Made by a program: the position numbers and the translations under genes. From contig JAPTOF010000020.1 in the NCBI GenBank assembly GCA_028554755.1, forward strand, positions 1,059,001 to 1,123,000: 64,000 nt of DNA. Direction: 5' to 3'. Of this stretch, positions 1 through 12,336 are shown one piece after another (the first letter of the stretch is position 1; each line of letters starts with the position of its first letter). Under the pieces are notes generated by a model. It saw nothing but the letters and a program-made list of their open reading frames with translations. It did no database searches and was not told the DNA's origin. The DNA is from Cordia subcordata. Its lineage: Eukaryota > Streptophyta > Magnoliopsida > Boraginales > Cordiaceae.

Positions 1-659
1 AATTGCAAATATACCCCTCTAATTTCCCAATTTCTTTTTCAGACCCTATATTATGAAAGTATTATATTTTGATGCCCCAATTAAAATATTATTTCCGAAT
101 ATTCCCTTACCATTTACACCTTCCGTAAATTGAGCTAGCAAGCAATGCAAAAAGCCGTCACTCTCATCATTCATTCTCTCTCCCACAATCTATCTAAAAC
201 CTCCTCTGAGCATTTCAAAGTTTAGCTGAAATGGTTACTGAATTAACAAAAAAGTTTGAAACTTTTTAAATGTTTTGTTTTTGCTATTACACTGCCCTTT
301 AATGAAGCCTCCCTTAGATGCTTTTTCAGTGTTTTTAGGTACATGTTTGATTCTTTCCAGTAAAAGTTTTGTTTTTTTCTTTTGATTTGTTGTCCATTTT
401 TCTAATGCATATGCAAAAAGATTCAATTTTTTTAAAGGGGATGGAGAAGTTCTTGTTTTAGCTTATTTTATAATGACTTATGTTGAATATTTCCAGTCTA
501 CCCTATAGTGATGTGTTTGGATTTTTTTCTCTTTCAAAGCTTTTTCTTTTTTTCATTTCTTGTGGTGGGCTGTTATCTTTTCACTTAATGGTTGCTGTTT
601 TCTGTGTTTGTTCTAGTGATATAGAAGTGTATAGGTGTTTTCCACGTTGAATGTGAATC
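1..659. other. Upstream and leader region of the PUB45 gene
   Basis: AT-rich sequence with no convincing coding exon. The part nearest the gene probably contains the promoter and 5' untranslated leader, perhaps with a leader intron, because pyrimidine-rich stretches and TTCCAG/TTCTAG acceptor-like sites occur between about 350 and 620. I cannot fix a transcription start. Short open frames here have no recognisable similarity to a known family. Confidence 0.4.
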
Positions 660-3600
660 ATGGATGCTGCAGAGGTTGAAGAGAATCTAGTATCACTTGG
701 GGAGCCAAAGGTATCGAAAAATAGATAAATGGTCTCGTTTTGTTGAGCTTCATGCTCCTATCATGTTGTTTCTATTCTATTGCAAGTTTGCTGTCACTAG
801 TGATCCATGTGTATTGGGAGCATGCTGGAATTTTCATGTCTTTAGTACAATGTCATTTGTTGTCATTTCGTCATGTTTAACGCGATAGTCAACTGTGCAC
901 TTGTTAAATATTTGGTCTGTGCTCAAGTCTGAGGAAGTTTGTTTGGTTCTGGAGGAAAGAGCTGGATTCACATTATGAGATATAAGCTCTGTGAGCGGAA
1001 TTTTTTGGAATTTCTAGTTGTAATATGCTCTGTGATTATTTTTTGTGATTACACGTTCTCTAGAAAATGCAATAGTATTGCGTGATTTTGTGGTTGCTTC
1101 TTGAGCTTGTGATGATTGTTACCGATACAGTTTTCTCATGTTTTGTGTTGATTTTCTGAACGGTGAATGAGATGCGATTGTTAGCGCAGTTGCACGGAGG
1201 GATGTGCCAGACTCTGTGTGCTATATATGCCAAAGTGTTGGTGATATTCCCTGACCTGGAAGCAGCACGGCCTAGAAGCACTACGGGTATTCAGGCATTA
1301 TGCGCTTTGCATATAGCAATTGAGAAGACAAAGAATATTCTTCAACATTGTGCTGAATGTAGCAAACTTTACTTGGTAATATTACCCTTTCACTATATAT
1401 TCATGTTTTTCTGAAATTTTGCAGCCGAAATTTTTAAAATGGAGATGGAGCTCTTCTTTGAGATTGACTTGTTGATGTTCAGTAGTATACTAAATTCCCT
1501 CCAACTGTCACTGGAACTTGCTTCAGATATCTCCAATGGTGTTTGTGATGCATGTGTCAGTAAAACTAATGATTTGCCTATTCTTTGGGGATGGCTTCAT
1601 TGATAAGGAACTAAGAGCTAATTGTTAAACATGTGCCACCTTTGGTACTTGAAACTTGAGAAGAACATTCTGCTTGTCTCTGGAGTTTGTTTATTCTTTT
1701 TACTAATAAATCCATCTTCTCAGGCTATAACTGGGGATTCTGTTCTTCTCAAATTTGAAAAAGCAAGACGCACCCTCGAAGACAGTCTAAAGTGTGTTGA
1801 AGATATTGTTCCGGAAAGTATTGGTTGTCGGGTAATTTTGATTAGAATTTTATTTATTCAGTTCCTAAATTTGAACCTCTGTAATGCCCCACTGAGTCTA
1901 TTCAGTTCTTTGTTATGCACAATTATGTAGAAGTTAATTTAGGATTATTATTGGGATGATGTCTCTGTTTGTTTAACTTGGCCAATTACATTTTCTACAT
2001 AATTCTCTGTTTTTCTTTTTTAAATTGAAGAAGTGAACTATTTTGATTGACACTACATATGTTACAGATTTCTGAAATTCTAAATGAACTTCAAGGAATA
2101 GAGTTCTCACTTGATCTGGTGGAGAAGCAGGTGGGGGATGATATAATTGCACTGCTTCATCAAGGAAGAGAATTTAACAGCAATTGCAGTGACAATAATG
2201 AGCTTGAGTCTTTTCATCAGGCTGCCTATAAACTTGGAATTACTTCTTCCAAAGCAGCATTAAGAGAGAGAAGGGCTTTGAAGAAAGTCATAGAAAGAGC
2301 TCGAGCTGAGGAAGACAAGCGCAAGGAGTCAATTGTTGCTTATCTCTTGCATCTTATGAGAAAATACTCAAAATTGTTTAGAAGTGAGTTATCGGATGAT
2401 AATGATTCACAGGGTTCAACACCTTGTTCCCCCACTGTATGGGGATCTTTTGAGGGGGGGAATGTCCATGCCTTTGACCGGCAATTTTCTAAGCTAAGTT
2501 CCTTCAATTTTAAACCAAACTTTCGGAGAACAGATCACATGCCTGTCCCTCCTGAAGAGTTAAGATGTCCAATATCTTTACAGTTAATGTATGACCCGGT
2601 GATTATTGCTTCTGGGCAAACATATGAAAGAATCTGTATAGAAAAATGGTTCAGTGACGGGCATAACACCTGCCCTAAATCTCAGCAGCAGCTATCTCAT
2701 CTTTGTTTGACTCCCAATTATTGTGTGAAAGGTCTCGTGAATAGTTGGTGTGAACAAAATGGAGTTCCTGTTCCAGATGGTCCACCGGAGTCCCTTGATC
2801 TTAACTACTGGAGGTTGGCATTGTCAGAAAGTGAGTCAGGAAACTCTACGGACCATACTGGGTCCTGTAAGTTTAAGGGTGTAAAAGTTGCTCCTTTGGA
2901 GGACAGTGGTTGTATTGAAGAAGCTGAAGGAAATGAAAAGAAAGATGCATCTGTACCGGAGGATGAATATGATGTTAATGTATTTGAGAGATATGCGGAC
3001 TTTTTAGCTGTCTTGGACAAAGAGGAAAGCTTGAGGAAAAAGTGCAAAGTGGTAGAGCAGATACGGTGCTTGCTGAAGGATGATGAAGAAGCAAGAATTT
3101 ACATGGGGGCAAATGGCTTTGTTGAAGCATTGCTACAGTTCCTAGAGTCTGCTGTGCTTGAAAGAAATGTGATGGCTCAGGATATTGGAGCTATGGCTCT
3201 TTTCAACCTTGCTGCAAATAACAACAGGTATATTACACATGCAATCAAAGCTTAGGTTGTATACCAGTGTGTTATCTAATTTAAAAACCATACCTTTGAA
3301 CTAAGAGTTATATCAAATGGTAGTAATCGTAAAATCTTAGCTGTCAAGATCAATTGATTTGTAGCTGCATAATGTTACTTTTAATAGGTATCCATGGCTT
3401 TTTGATGATTCTTTCTTCGCGTAACCCAACCCCTAGGAGCATTCTTAATCATCATGCTCTTACCAATATATTTGCATTTTCTGATTGCAAGATAATCAAG
3501 ACTGTTCAAAATTAGTTTAATTTCTGAAAAAGTTAGTTCCATATCATGTTTTGCTTGGAGCTGTTTATGTATTAATCATTTAATTTTTCAACCCTTACTT

Positions 3601-4581
3601 TTAGTCTAACTAAAGTTGCTGCTAGTGAGATGAGGTAATCACATATTTTCTGGTGGTTGACTGTTTCGGGGTGCAGAAGAAAGAACTGCACTCTCTTGAT
3701 ATTTTGCAGTTATGTTTAGAATTTAATTTGGCTCTTTGTTTTCAGTTCTTATGTGCCCATGAATTATGTGTTGATGATCTATTTTGCTTTCAAGAAACAA
3801 GGAAATGATGCTGGCAGCTGGGGTACTACCACTCCTATGGGAGATGATTGCTAATTCCACTTCTGTTGGAGCAGCAACAGCCCTTTTCCTGAACCTTTCA
3901 TGCCTCGAAGAGGCCAAGCCTGTTATTGGGTCCAGCAAAGCAGTCCCATTTTTAAGTCGAGTCCTTCAGCATGAAATGGATCCACAATGCAAGCTTGATG
4001 CCCTCCATGCGCTCTATAATCTCTCTAGCTACCCAGCCAATATACCACACCTTCTATCAGCTGGCATCATTGAGAGCCTCCAAGTCCTTACTACAAATTT
4101 GGGTGACGATAGCTGCACAGAGAAATGCATAGCACTTCTTCTGAACTTATGCTCGAGTAGAGTGGCAAGGGACGAGATTACGGCAGCTCCAGACCTTGTA
4201 AGTGGACTTGCAACAATTTTGGACGCTGGTGAACCTGATGAGCAGGAGCAAGCTGCTGCATGTCTTCTAATATTGTGTACTGGAAATGAGAAATGCAGTC
4301 AAGTGGTCCTACAAGAAGGGGTTATACCTTCATTGGTGTCAATATCTGTAAATGGGACTACAAGAGGGAAACAGAAAGCTCAAAAGCTTCTGATGTTGTT
4401 CCGAGAGCAGCGGCAGCGGGACCTACTACCAGTTCAGAATCAGCCAGTGGCTGAAAGTAGTTATATGGCTATGCCTGCTCAAGATTCAATACCATTATCC
4501 AAGTCATCGTCAAGAAAAAAATTGGGAAGGGCCTGGAGTTTTTGGTGGAAGAGTCAGAGTTTTTCAGTATATCAGTGTTAG
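660..4581 (+). CDS. PUB45: U-box/ARM-repeat E3 ubiquitin ligase, PUB45-like (PUB6/7/45 group)
   Basis: Plant U-box E3 ligase that passes ubiquitin from an E2 enzyme to target proteins. Five exons are read at 660-710, 1190-1375, 1724-1831, 2068-3227 and 3795-4581, all with GT-AG borders, giving 763 aa, close to the roughly 770 aa of Arabidopsis PUB45. The N-terminal UND-like region (about residues 1-270) contains LEAARPRS and HLMRKYSKLFRS. The U-box lies at about 275-348 (VPPEELRCPISLQLMYDPVI, SGQTYERICIEKWF). A serine/acid-rich linker follows, then ARM repeats from about residue 420 to 700, and the family's basic C-terminal tail ending SFSVYQC. The start is the only ATG that gives the conserved N-terminus (MDAAEVEENL) before the first donor. 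All key U-box positions look intact, so I expect a working gene. It converges on the AAA-ATPase gene. Confidence 0.93.
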
Positions 4582-4985
4582 TGTTGTGTCTGCTTTTTGC
4601 TTTTCTCCTACCACGTTACAGGCAGTATTAGTTCTTTCTAGATTTCCTCGGAAGTAGAAATGTATAGCCCCTTGTTGTAAGTTAGTCATTTTTCCTCCTG
4701 TTTGACTAGTGTACCTAACTCTACAATTTTGCTATATTAGAAGCCTCAGAGGTTTAGATTCACATCTGAAAGTAAATTTATCAGCGTTGTATGCCAGCAT
4801 TTGATGTCGATTCTGGATTCAGTATCTTATACAAGTCACTTGGAGAAAAGCTTTTTGGATATGTTTGATCTTCACTGTATACTAACTTGTTTTATTGCTT
4901 CATGGGACATGAGATCAAATTACTGGACAAAGGTACAAACTCGAAAACTACAAACTCAAACACGGGAACGGGAAAAGAAATCTAT
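4582..4985. other. Convergent 3' ends of PUB45 and the AAA-ATPase gene
   Basis: This 404-bp spacer separates two stop codons facing each other. It must hold both 3' untranslated regions and polyadenylation signals. I see no other gene. Confidence 0.5.
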
Positions 4986-6536
4986 TCATCGCCTCTTTGC
5001 TCCCCTTCTTGCTTTCCTCTTATTCCTCTTTGCTTTGCTTGCAGTCTCTGGTCTAACTTCCTCCTTTTCATTTGCTTTATTATTCACTTCACTCCTTTCA
5101 GTAATCTGTTCAGATTTCTTCTCATTAAGGAAGTTAACTAGTCCTGAAAGTGCAGCATCTGTTTCTTTGTTTCTCATCAGTTGCTCTGCAATCTCTGCAG
5201 GCGTAGCTTCGACTTCATTTAGGAGACGTTCAATCTCACTAAACTTGCAGTGGTTTTTGATGCCGAGATAGTTGGACGCCAGGACCTTAAATCCATCAGG
5301 ACTACAGTAAGACATGTGAATCTGCATGTCCATCCGGCCTGGCCTCAGCAGTGCAGGATCTAGCTTGTCTTTGTGGTTTGTGGTAAAAACTATTATTCTC
5401 TCATCTCCACAACTTGACCATAACCCATCGATGAAGTTCAGCAACCCTGATAACGTTAGCTGCACAAAGCAAATAAATGAATTTAATCCTCTCAACTATC
5501 TTAAAGTTTTAGAAGACGTGATAAAAGCCTGAATTAGATGCTCACCTGGCCTTCACTTTGATTATTGCCTCCAGTGGCTCTGTTGGGCAAATCAATGCTG
5601 CAATCGATATCTTCAATCACCATAATCGACTGGTTCTTGGTAGAGAGAAGCAGTCTCCTGAGTTCTGAATTGTTCCTCAGACTTGCAAAGTCCATGTCAT
5701 AGATGTCAAATTTCAGATAGTTAGCCATGGCCGCAATCAGGCTTGACTTTCCTGTTCCAGGAGGTCCATACAATAAATAACCACGTTTCCATGCCTTCCC
5801 AACTCTTCTATAGTAATCCCTCCTCTCCAAGAATCTATTCAGGTCCTCAATCAAGGCCTTCTTGAGCTCTGGATCCATTGCCAATGTGTCGAAAGTTGAT
5901 GGATGGTTCAGCACAACTGATCCAGCTGAATAACTTCCCAAGTGCATGGAGATTTACAACCTTGTTAGCTTCTTTCATGGCTTTTGACCTTGCCAATATG
6001 CTGGGTATGTAATCGCTCAATGCTTTGTCCATGTACTTCTTGTTGAAACTAAGCTCAAACGATCTTCGTTCTATGCTTTCAGAAGTGAAGGAACCTTCAT
6101 AGTCGGTAGAACTCTTCTGAGTTTCTGCAGAGATCATCTGCCACATGAACTCTATTCCTTCAAATGCGTCAACAATTGTCTCCCCTTTGGCTACGGTCAC
6201 TGAAAGCCTATCCTTCCCTGATGGCTTGGATAGCTTAAGCTTCTTAACCGAAGAGGTAATCTTCGTCTGCAGATAAAGCTCTGCAGCGTCAAACATTTCG
6301 TTAATGGAGTATTCACCATTTTTTTCATCAATGACAATACACATCTGAGAAGAATTAATCCCCATTACAACTCCAAGTTTTGATAGTATCTTTTCTTGGA
6401 GTTCTTTGGGTATGATTTGGTTTGCCATGCTCCGAACCTCATTGAGCGCAGTTCGAACCAGGACTGCTGATGCAGCCAGAGTGGTGTATGCTGATAAAAC
6501 AGCTGTGGTTGAAGGCATTTTATCAAGAGAGAACAT
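4986..6536 (-). pseudogene. BCS1-like AAA-ATPase (AATP1/HSR4 type) with a one-base frameshift
   Basis: The plant BCS1-like AAA-ATPases of this type are membrane-anchored and often stress-induced. Exon 1 runs 6536 (or the second ATG at 6518) to 5546 and exon 2 from 5459 to 4986; the intron is GT-AG. The protein has an N-terminal hydrophobic/AAA-associated region, Walker A GPPGTGKSS near residue 250, Walker B VIEDIDCSIDLP, the second-region motif DPALLRPGRMD, and a very basic C-terminus. Expected length is about 480 aa. The frame breaks at 5937-5939: a run of three C (plus strand) has only two C in the related fragment at 26.6 kb, which reads through correctly. Either the gene is a recent pseudogene or this is a base error in a homopolymer. 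Everything downstream of the break, including the whole ATPase core, is otherwise intact. Confidence 0.8.
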
Positions 6537-6628
6537 TTCTGAATAGGATTTTGTTTTGTGTTGAAGAGGGTATATTGCTTTTTGATTGCTTATTGTTGTA
6601 TTGTGTTGTAAACGTGCTTACTAGTTGG

Positions 6629-6629
6629 C

Positions 6630-6660
<31 letters not shown>

Positions 6661-6702
6661 TATATATGTATGTATGTATGTATATATATATATATATATA
6701 TA
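6629..6702. repeat. TA / TATG microsatellite
   Basis: Alternating TA and TATG units lie about 95 bp upstream of the AAA-ATPase start codon, within its promoter or leader. Apparent open frames here are repeats of Tyr/Ile codons and are not genes. Confidence 0.95.
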
Positions 6703-7714
6703 ACGAAGAGACCTTGGCTGTGGCTTATTCAAGAAGCTAAAATTGTAGCACAATCTACGGAAGCTTGCTTTAGAAGAAGAGATAGTGACCAGGTCAAGAA
6801 TTTCGGCTAAGTGGCGAAGCATGAGAAGGACGAGGTCAATATGTTGTTGCCAATCATCTCTAGCAATTCTTGCATAAACAAGTGCAACAAATCCTCATCC
6901 GACAATACAATTCTATTTTTTTCAGTAAAAGAAGTTTTCACGTTACAAACTCATCTAAAATGAACCGCACTTGTATATAAAAGAGAATCTTATCTCTCGA
7001 ATCATTTTAACTTTTTATGTGTGGATTTATACATATGAATTTTCTTAAGTTGACAAGCCAAATTAAAGTACCATTAGTTCTAAATTCCCGTCCCTCGAGT
7101 CTCGTCCAGTATTCATATTATATTACAACCACAAATCAATATTCATCATCTTTAAGTGCTTGTAATTCTGGCGTTGTTCCCCGTAATGCCAATGATCATC
7201 CAAGCATTTGTGGATATTATTTCCTTGCTTATGATTCTGGACATTTGTGCGCGATTTAGATTTGAAAAGAAAGAAAACATATATATACATAAATATATAT
7301 ATACATATATATATATATATGTATGTATGTTGACATATTGAGTTAACTCATAGTTTAAGAGTTGGGTTACCTTTAATGTTAAATACTTAAATATAATAAA
7401 TTGCCATATTAAGGGGTTATTTAATGGACCTTAACGAATACAATATTGTACTTGCTAAAAAAATTGTATATAATATAATACGATCAATAAAAGCGAAATC
7501 TTAAAATGACTGCTTCACCTCTTCCATTTACCAGGTAGCTATTACCTCTTTACATATGAAGGATGATCCTTGTTTTTCTTGACAAAATATGGCAACCAGG
7601 CTACATAAAACATGTCCCAAAGTAGAAACCTAAACAAAATCTACACTAGAGTAAGCTCAGGTACGAAGCAAAATTTTGAGAAATGAAAATCAACTTTCCT
7701 CTTTACTCTTCTTC
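6703..7714. other. Spacer between the AAA-ATPase and the unknown membrane protein
   Basis: This is the upstream region of the AAA-ATPase gene, and presumably the 3' untranslated region of the minus-strand gene that ends at 7715. It contains a second TA/TATG microsatellite at about 7281-7330. Otherwise it is AT-rich and I see no gene. Confidence 0.5.
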
Positions 7715-9375
7715 TCAAGTTTTATTCATATGCCAACTTGAGTCAAAAAATTCTAGAATTGGATTCCCCCATCTGATATCTCCAATGTTATTCTGTTCAT
7801 CTTTGTCCTTGCCATTCCTATGTTCTCCTCTCATAATATCTTCTTGGTTTTCAATTGTTTCTTTTGGCCCCTTCTCTAGCATTTCCTTGTAACTACACTT
7901 GCCAACATCATCAGGCTTAGCATCCATGCCAGCTGATTCAATACAGTGCTGTAGAGAAGCAGCAAAGGGAGATGAGATGGTGTCCTCAGATGGAGAGTAG
8001 AAAGGAGTTTCTGGAGTCTCAGATTGTGTAGTAACTGATACTGGACAAGGCTTTTCTGCATTTGCATCAGGCTCTTGTGCCTGAAAAGTCGATGCGCCAA
8101 TAGCACATTCCCTTTGGCATTGCATCTCGTCTGCAGCAGAACCTGAATCCATATTGTTGTCTTTGCAGTTCACATCAATCGTGATCTCCTTCTCCCTCGT
8201 GTTGTTCAATCCCCATCGAGTCAGAATCGAAACAGAAAAGTTCAACAACGCTATGAGATGGACTAGCGCCCAATCAAGAAATGGGAACTGGTGCACATAT
8301 GTTGGGAATGCGTTGAAGGCACCATCAACCTTTGCTGGCAGGCCTTCTGCAGTGCAGACAAGCTCATCAATCTTGTCGAATACACGCGCCGTTGCTGGGA
8401 AAATGGCTTCTAAAATGGCTTCGGAAATCAAGATGTAATCATCGGCGAAGGATAGCATAGCAAGCCATTGATACTGCATCGTGTATATGAATGGGAAGGT
8501 TGCACTAGTGAAGCTAATAACTCTCTTTGCCATTGATCCTAATGGTCCATTAAACTCTTGTGCCTTTGTGCAGATGCAGAAGACGATTGCTAAGATTGAA
8601 GCTCCACATGTGTACACTGGCCGGCGCCGGGAGGTTTCTCTGGTGGCTGCTGTTGAGCCCTGAAAGATTCCAGCGAATATTATTAGTGAACGAGGACCAG
8701 TTCTCATAGTAACCTTAGACCATAGTTCTGGCGATGAATTTTACAATTTGATTCAATTCACTAGCAAAATGATGCGAATTGTGAACCCGAAATATACATG
8801 CCTACCATAGTCACGACCATGGTTTTGTCACAAATCTTACAATTTGATTCGATTCACTAGCAAAATGATATATATGAATTATGGACCTGAAATATACATG
8901 ATTTCCTTTCTAGTAAATATTATAATTTAATGTACAAATCAGAACTCAGATATAATTCTTTTCTATATTACACCTATCTGGTCACCATGTTTTTCTTTTT
9001 CCTTTTAGAATTTAAAAGTTGTTTAGAACATAACAAAGCTCAGCAGATGATAAATTGATGACCTTTTCTGTCATTCTTCTGCCTTTAATATAGAATTAGT
9101 ATGAGTATATAATTTTAGATCTATGTTTAAAATAACAATGAATTGTTTCGATTTATGATTTCATACAATTCAAACAATACTTCAGCTTAAGATATGAATT
9201 ATGATTTGACAACAATGATCACAACCGTTATCATATTCAACAAGGTTGGAGTTCAATGATAAAGACATACCTTGGACAAGAACGGAATGAATTTGAGAAT
9301 TCTTTTTCTTAATTGTTTTTCTAAGACGGAAATTCCAAAAAGTAAGAATTGATAGATGAGTTGTAGCATCGGCAT
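7715..9375 (-). CDS. Uncharacterised plant membrane-associated protein, two exons
   Basis: I do not recognise this family. Exon 2 (8659-7715) is preceded by TTTCAG and exon 1 (9375-9271) ends AAG followed by GTATGT. Both junctions are in phase 0, and joining them gives 349 aa. The start is the first ATG after in-frame stops upstream. The N-terminus (MPMLQLIYQFLLFG) is hydrophobic and is followed by a basic stretch (KQLRKRILK). Further hydrophobic segments occur around ASILAIVFCICTK and LVHLIALLNFSVSIL. The C-terminal half is hydrophilic and acidic, with many Ser, Glu and Cys residues, and looks disordered. An alternative start inside the intron (8707) would replace exon 1 with 16 other residues; the spliced form seems better because it gives a membrane-type N-terminus. 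No catalytic motif was seen. Confidence 0.6.
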
Positions 9376-9680
9376 GATAAAGCCACCACAACCTGGCTCA
9401 AGTTTGAGAAAAAGCACAGAGATATATATTGAAGTACTTGAAAATAGAGAGGTAAGAAGTTACTATTGGTTCTACGTTCAAATTTTAGTTATGACCGTTA
9501 AGCTTTTCTGGTGGTGATTTTAGTCGATTCTTTTATAGTATTAACATGCAATTATTTGACCATCACAATTAATGGTGTGAATATTTTATTTAATTATATA
9601 ATCAATTTATTACTCTTGATCCAAATGTCAAAGTTAATTTTAACATTTTTAGCAAAATAGTCTGCGCACTTGTTGGCTTG

Positions 9681-10050
9681 ATTAGATTAAGAGCCTGTTT
9701 GACTAAGCTCATTTTTAAATGCTTACAAGTAACTCACACTTATAAGTAAAAAGTTACTTATGAGCAAGTTATTTGGACAATATTTATTTATAAGTTGCTG
9801 TTATGTTTGGAAATAAGTGCTTATAAATAGCAATGACAATTAAAATAACTAAAAAACTCATGTCATTAATTAATGTGGTACTTTTTTAAGAGCAAATTAG
9901 TCTATTAATTGGTTTCACTAATGAGTTTATAAGCCCTGTAGAAAAAGCTCATAGATTGGTGCTTTTTTTCCTAGCTTATAAGCTATATTACCAAACATGT
10001 AAATTCTCTTTTTTGGCTTATAAGCTTAGCCAAATAGACTCTAAGATTAG
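9681..10050. mobile_element. MITE-like element with imperfect terminal inverted repeats
   Basis: The left end (AGAGCCTGTTTGACTAAGCT) is matched in inverted orientation by the right end at about 10,018-10,050. The interior is AT-rich with repeated CTTATAAG motifs. The GTTTGG-type terminus suggests a hAT-derived MITE. I could not confirm a target-site duplication. Confidence 0.55.
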
Positions 10051-10371
10051 GAAAAGAATAAAAAAAAGAAATAAAAGCCTTTGACCGATTTTGATTATAT
10101 TGTATTAGAAAAAACATAAAAAAAAAGAAACATGAATTTCTTCTTTTAAATTTATTGATCATATTTTTGATTGGATGATCTAGAATTATACTTAGAGAGG
10201 ATCCAAATTCAACAAATTCCTAGCCTTATGTAACTATTTTTATATTACTTCTATAAATAGCAAGTATCAACAAAAGCAATAAAATATCATCTTTCTCTCT
10301 TATATTTTTTCTTTTTTTTTTTTCCCCTTACTTATATCTTTATTCGGTTTGGCAACTCGCGTATATCATCT

Positions 10372-12336
10372 ATGCCTATGTCAAACCATTCGATCGGTAA
10401 GTATCTCTGTACCATTCCAATGTGAAACTTATATTAATTACTGATTCTTTTTTAAATTGTTTTGATTCTAAAAGTTTGATTTTTCATGTTGGATTGGAAC
10501 TAAATGACGTCATAATTTTGTATATGAGATGAAAGTTTGCTTTTCAAATAAAAGCAGGGATTAAGTAATGACGTCATAAATATGCGGTTACCATGCATGC
10601 TAAAACAAGGTAAAAGTTTATTATGCTTTGCTTAAGATGTTTAGGTCTATTTTTTCAGAGCCCCATTTTCTCGGAGCTCGATTATCACGTAGATGTTGTA
10701 ACTAGATGACGTTATAAATATGGTAGGTTGTCTAAAATTAAATGTGAAGCAAGGATGCTTTTTTAAAGATGTTTCTTTGTGATTCTTTTCAATTTCTTTC
10801 TGAAATTTTTATTTCTAGATATGCTTATCTAGTTGTGGTTTATTTATTCATTTCTATGATAACAAGTTAAAAAGCTATACTTGCTGTTATCCAAATTTGT
10901 AAAATTTGTGATGGATATGGGCTAGGTACGTGAATTTTCCTTATATTCTCATAATTCTTACGTACTTTTAAATCTCATATTTTTTCAGCGCATTTTTTGT
11001 ACACAAAAATAATTCATTACAGTTTTTTTTTTCTTTAGAGATGATGAAGAAATAATATTTTTTGAAGAAGGTCTAATTCTTGAAGAAATTACAAAATTTA
11101 AAAAACTTTTCATTCTATATCTCACTAAATAGAATCGACAACCCATCTTTCAGGGATACCGAGAGACGGGAGATGCTTGTTCGGATCAGTGGTTCACGGT
11201 GCTCGGTTATGAGCTGGAAAGCCATCCCCAAGTGAGAGCCTTGAGAGGGAACTTGCTGATGAGCTTAGAGCCAAAATACTTAACATATCCACCTCTCCTC
11301 AATTCTTAGAATATATTACTCTTGAAATTTATACTGTATTCATTATACACTTATGACAAATCTGAAAAGTATATGAAAATTCTAATGTTTTTCTTTTAGA
11401 GCATCTTTATAACTTCCTTTTCTGATTCATCTTCTTCACTGCAAGGTCTCCAATTATCTGCATACCCATCAAACAATTTATATATATTTGTCCGGAAGTA
11501 ATAGTCATGAAGCTATTACGAAAAAATTAAGAATAGGCAGCAGTTTTCTAGCAAACCGCCACTAAATATAGACATAGACGTCAATTTTTTAAAGACGTCA
11601 TTAATTGTAATTATAGGCGGCAATTTTCTAGCAACCACCATCTATGCATTAAACTATTGCTTGTATCAGCCCATAACAAGTATGGTCTGATACTTAGAGG
11701 CAAAGAGGGCCTAAAGCCGATTTAGGTCTAGAAGTAGGGAGATATGCCCAACCCCTATGTAGAAGATCAACCCTATCACAAGAGAAAATAAATCAATTTA
11801 AGACGTCATTTATGGAAAAGTGTGCTTAATTGAAGGAATCATGCCAAAAGCCCCCTAATTGATTGGGAGATTAGTCTATGATTTAGGGCTTAGGCATCCT
11901 TATATAAGAGGAGAAGGAGAGATATTAACCTTATATACTTATTCTAGCCCTAGATATCAACCTTATATACTTATTCTAGTCCTAGCTTCACCAGCAGCCC
12001 TACTCTCTTAAAAAGTGATCTTGATCTATTTAAGTGATGAGTTAAGGTTTTAATTCTAGGTGTAGACATTTACACCACCTATTCCCTTTTTTTTTCCATA
12101 GTGTTGTTATTGCATTCATGCAATTTGATGCCTTAAACCTTGACAATAGCGCAATTTGATGCCATAAACCTTGACAACAGGACTTCGATTGCAGTGTACG
12201 TGTTGGATAAGAAGAGTAATTGCTTCGAGGTTGTAGTAGAATATGGTCGAGAGTATGGGAAAGAAGACCCCATTCGTGTTCTGTATCATAGTTATGGGCA
12301 CTATGATACTCTGAAAGCACTTTTGGTGCTACGCTA
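10372..12336 (+). pseudogene. OTU cysteine-protease pseudogene, copy A
   Basis: This is the degraded duplicate of the OTU gene at 13.4-16.0 kb. Exon 1 (10372-10396, MPMSNHSIG) and exon 2 (from about 11155, with the catalytic DGRC motif) are recognisable. Codon TGA at 11210-11212 replaces the CGA of copy B. The donor after exon 2 is AT instead of GT at 11276-11277. Exons 3 and 4 are deleted. The last exon survives at about 12172-12336 with YGREYGKEDPIRVLY. These breaks make a functional deubiquitinase very unlikely. Confidence 0.85.
10505..10715. repeat. Repeated TGACGTCAT palindromes in OTU copy A intron 1
   Basis: TGACGTCAT occurs at 10505-10513 and 10569-10577, with a variant (TGACGTTAT) at 10707-10715. 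Flanking words such as TAAATATG and TATGCTTTGCTT repeat with them, so these look like degenerate tandem units. TGACGTCA is the classic bZIP/CRE-type core; any regulatory role is inference. Confidence 0.6.

Noticed and set aside
697..888. Open frame near the PUB45 first exon
   Set aside because: It begins inside the first intron region in another frame and has no family similarity; PUB45 splicing explains the locus.
6470..6822. Open frames of Tyr, Ile, Met and Val on both strands
   Set aside because: They are translations of the TA/TATG microsatellite.
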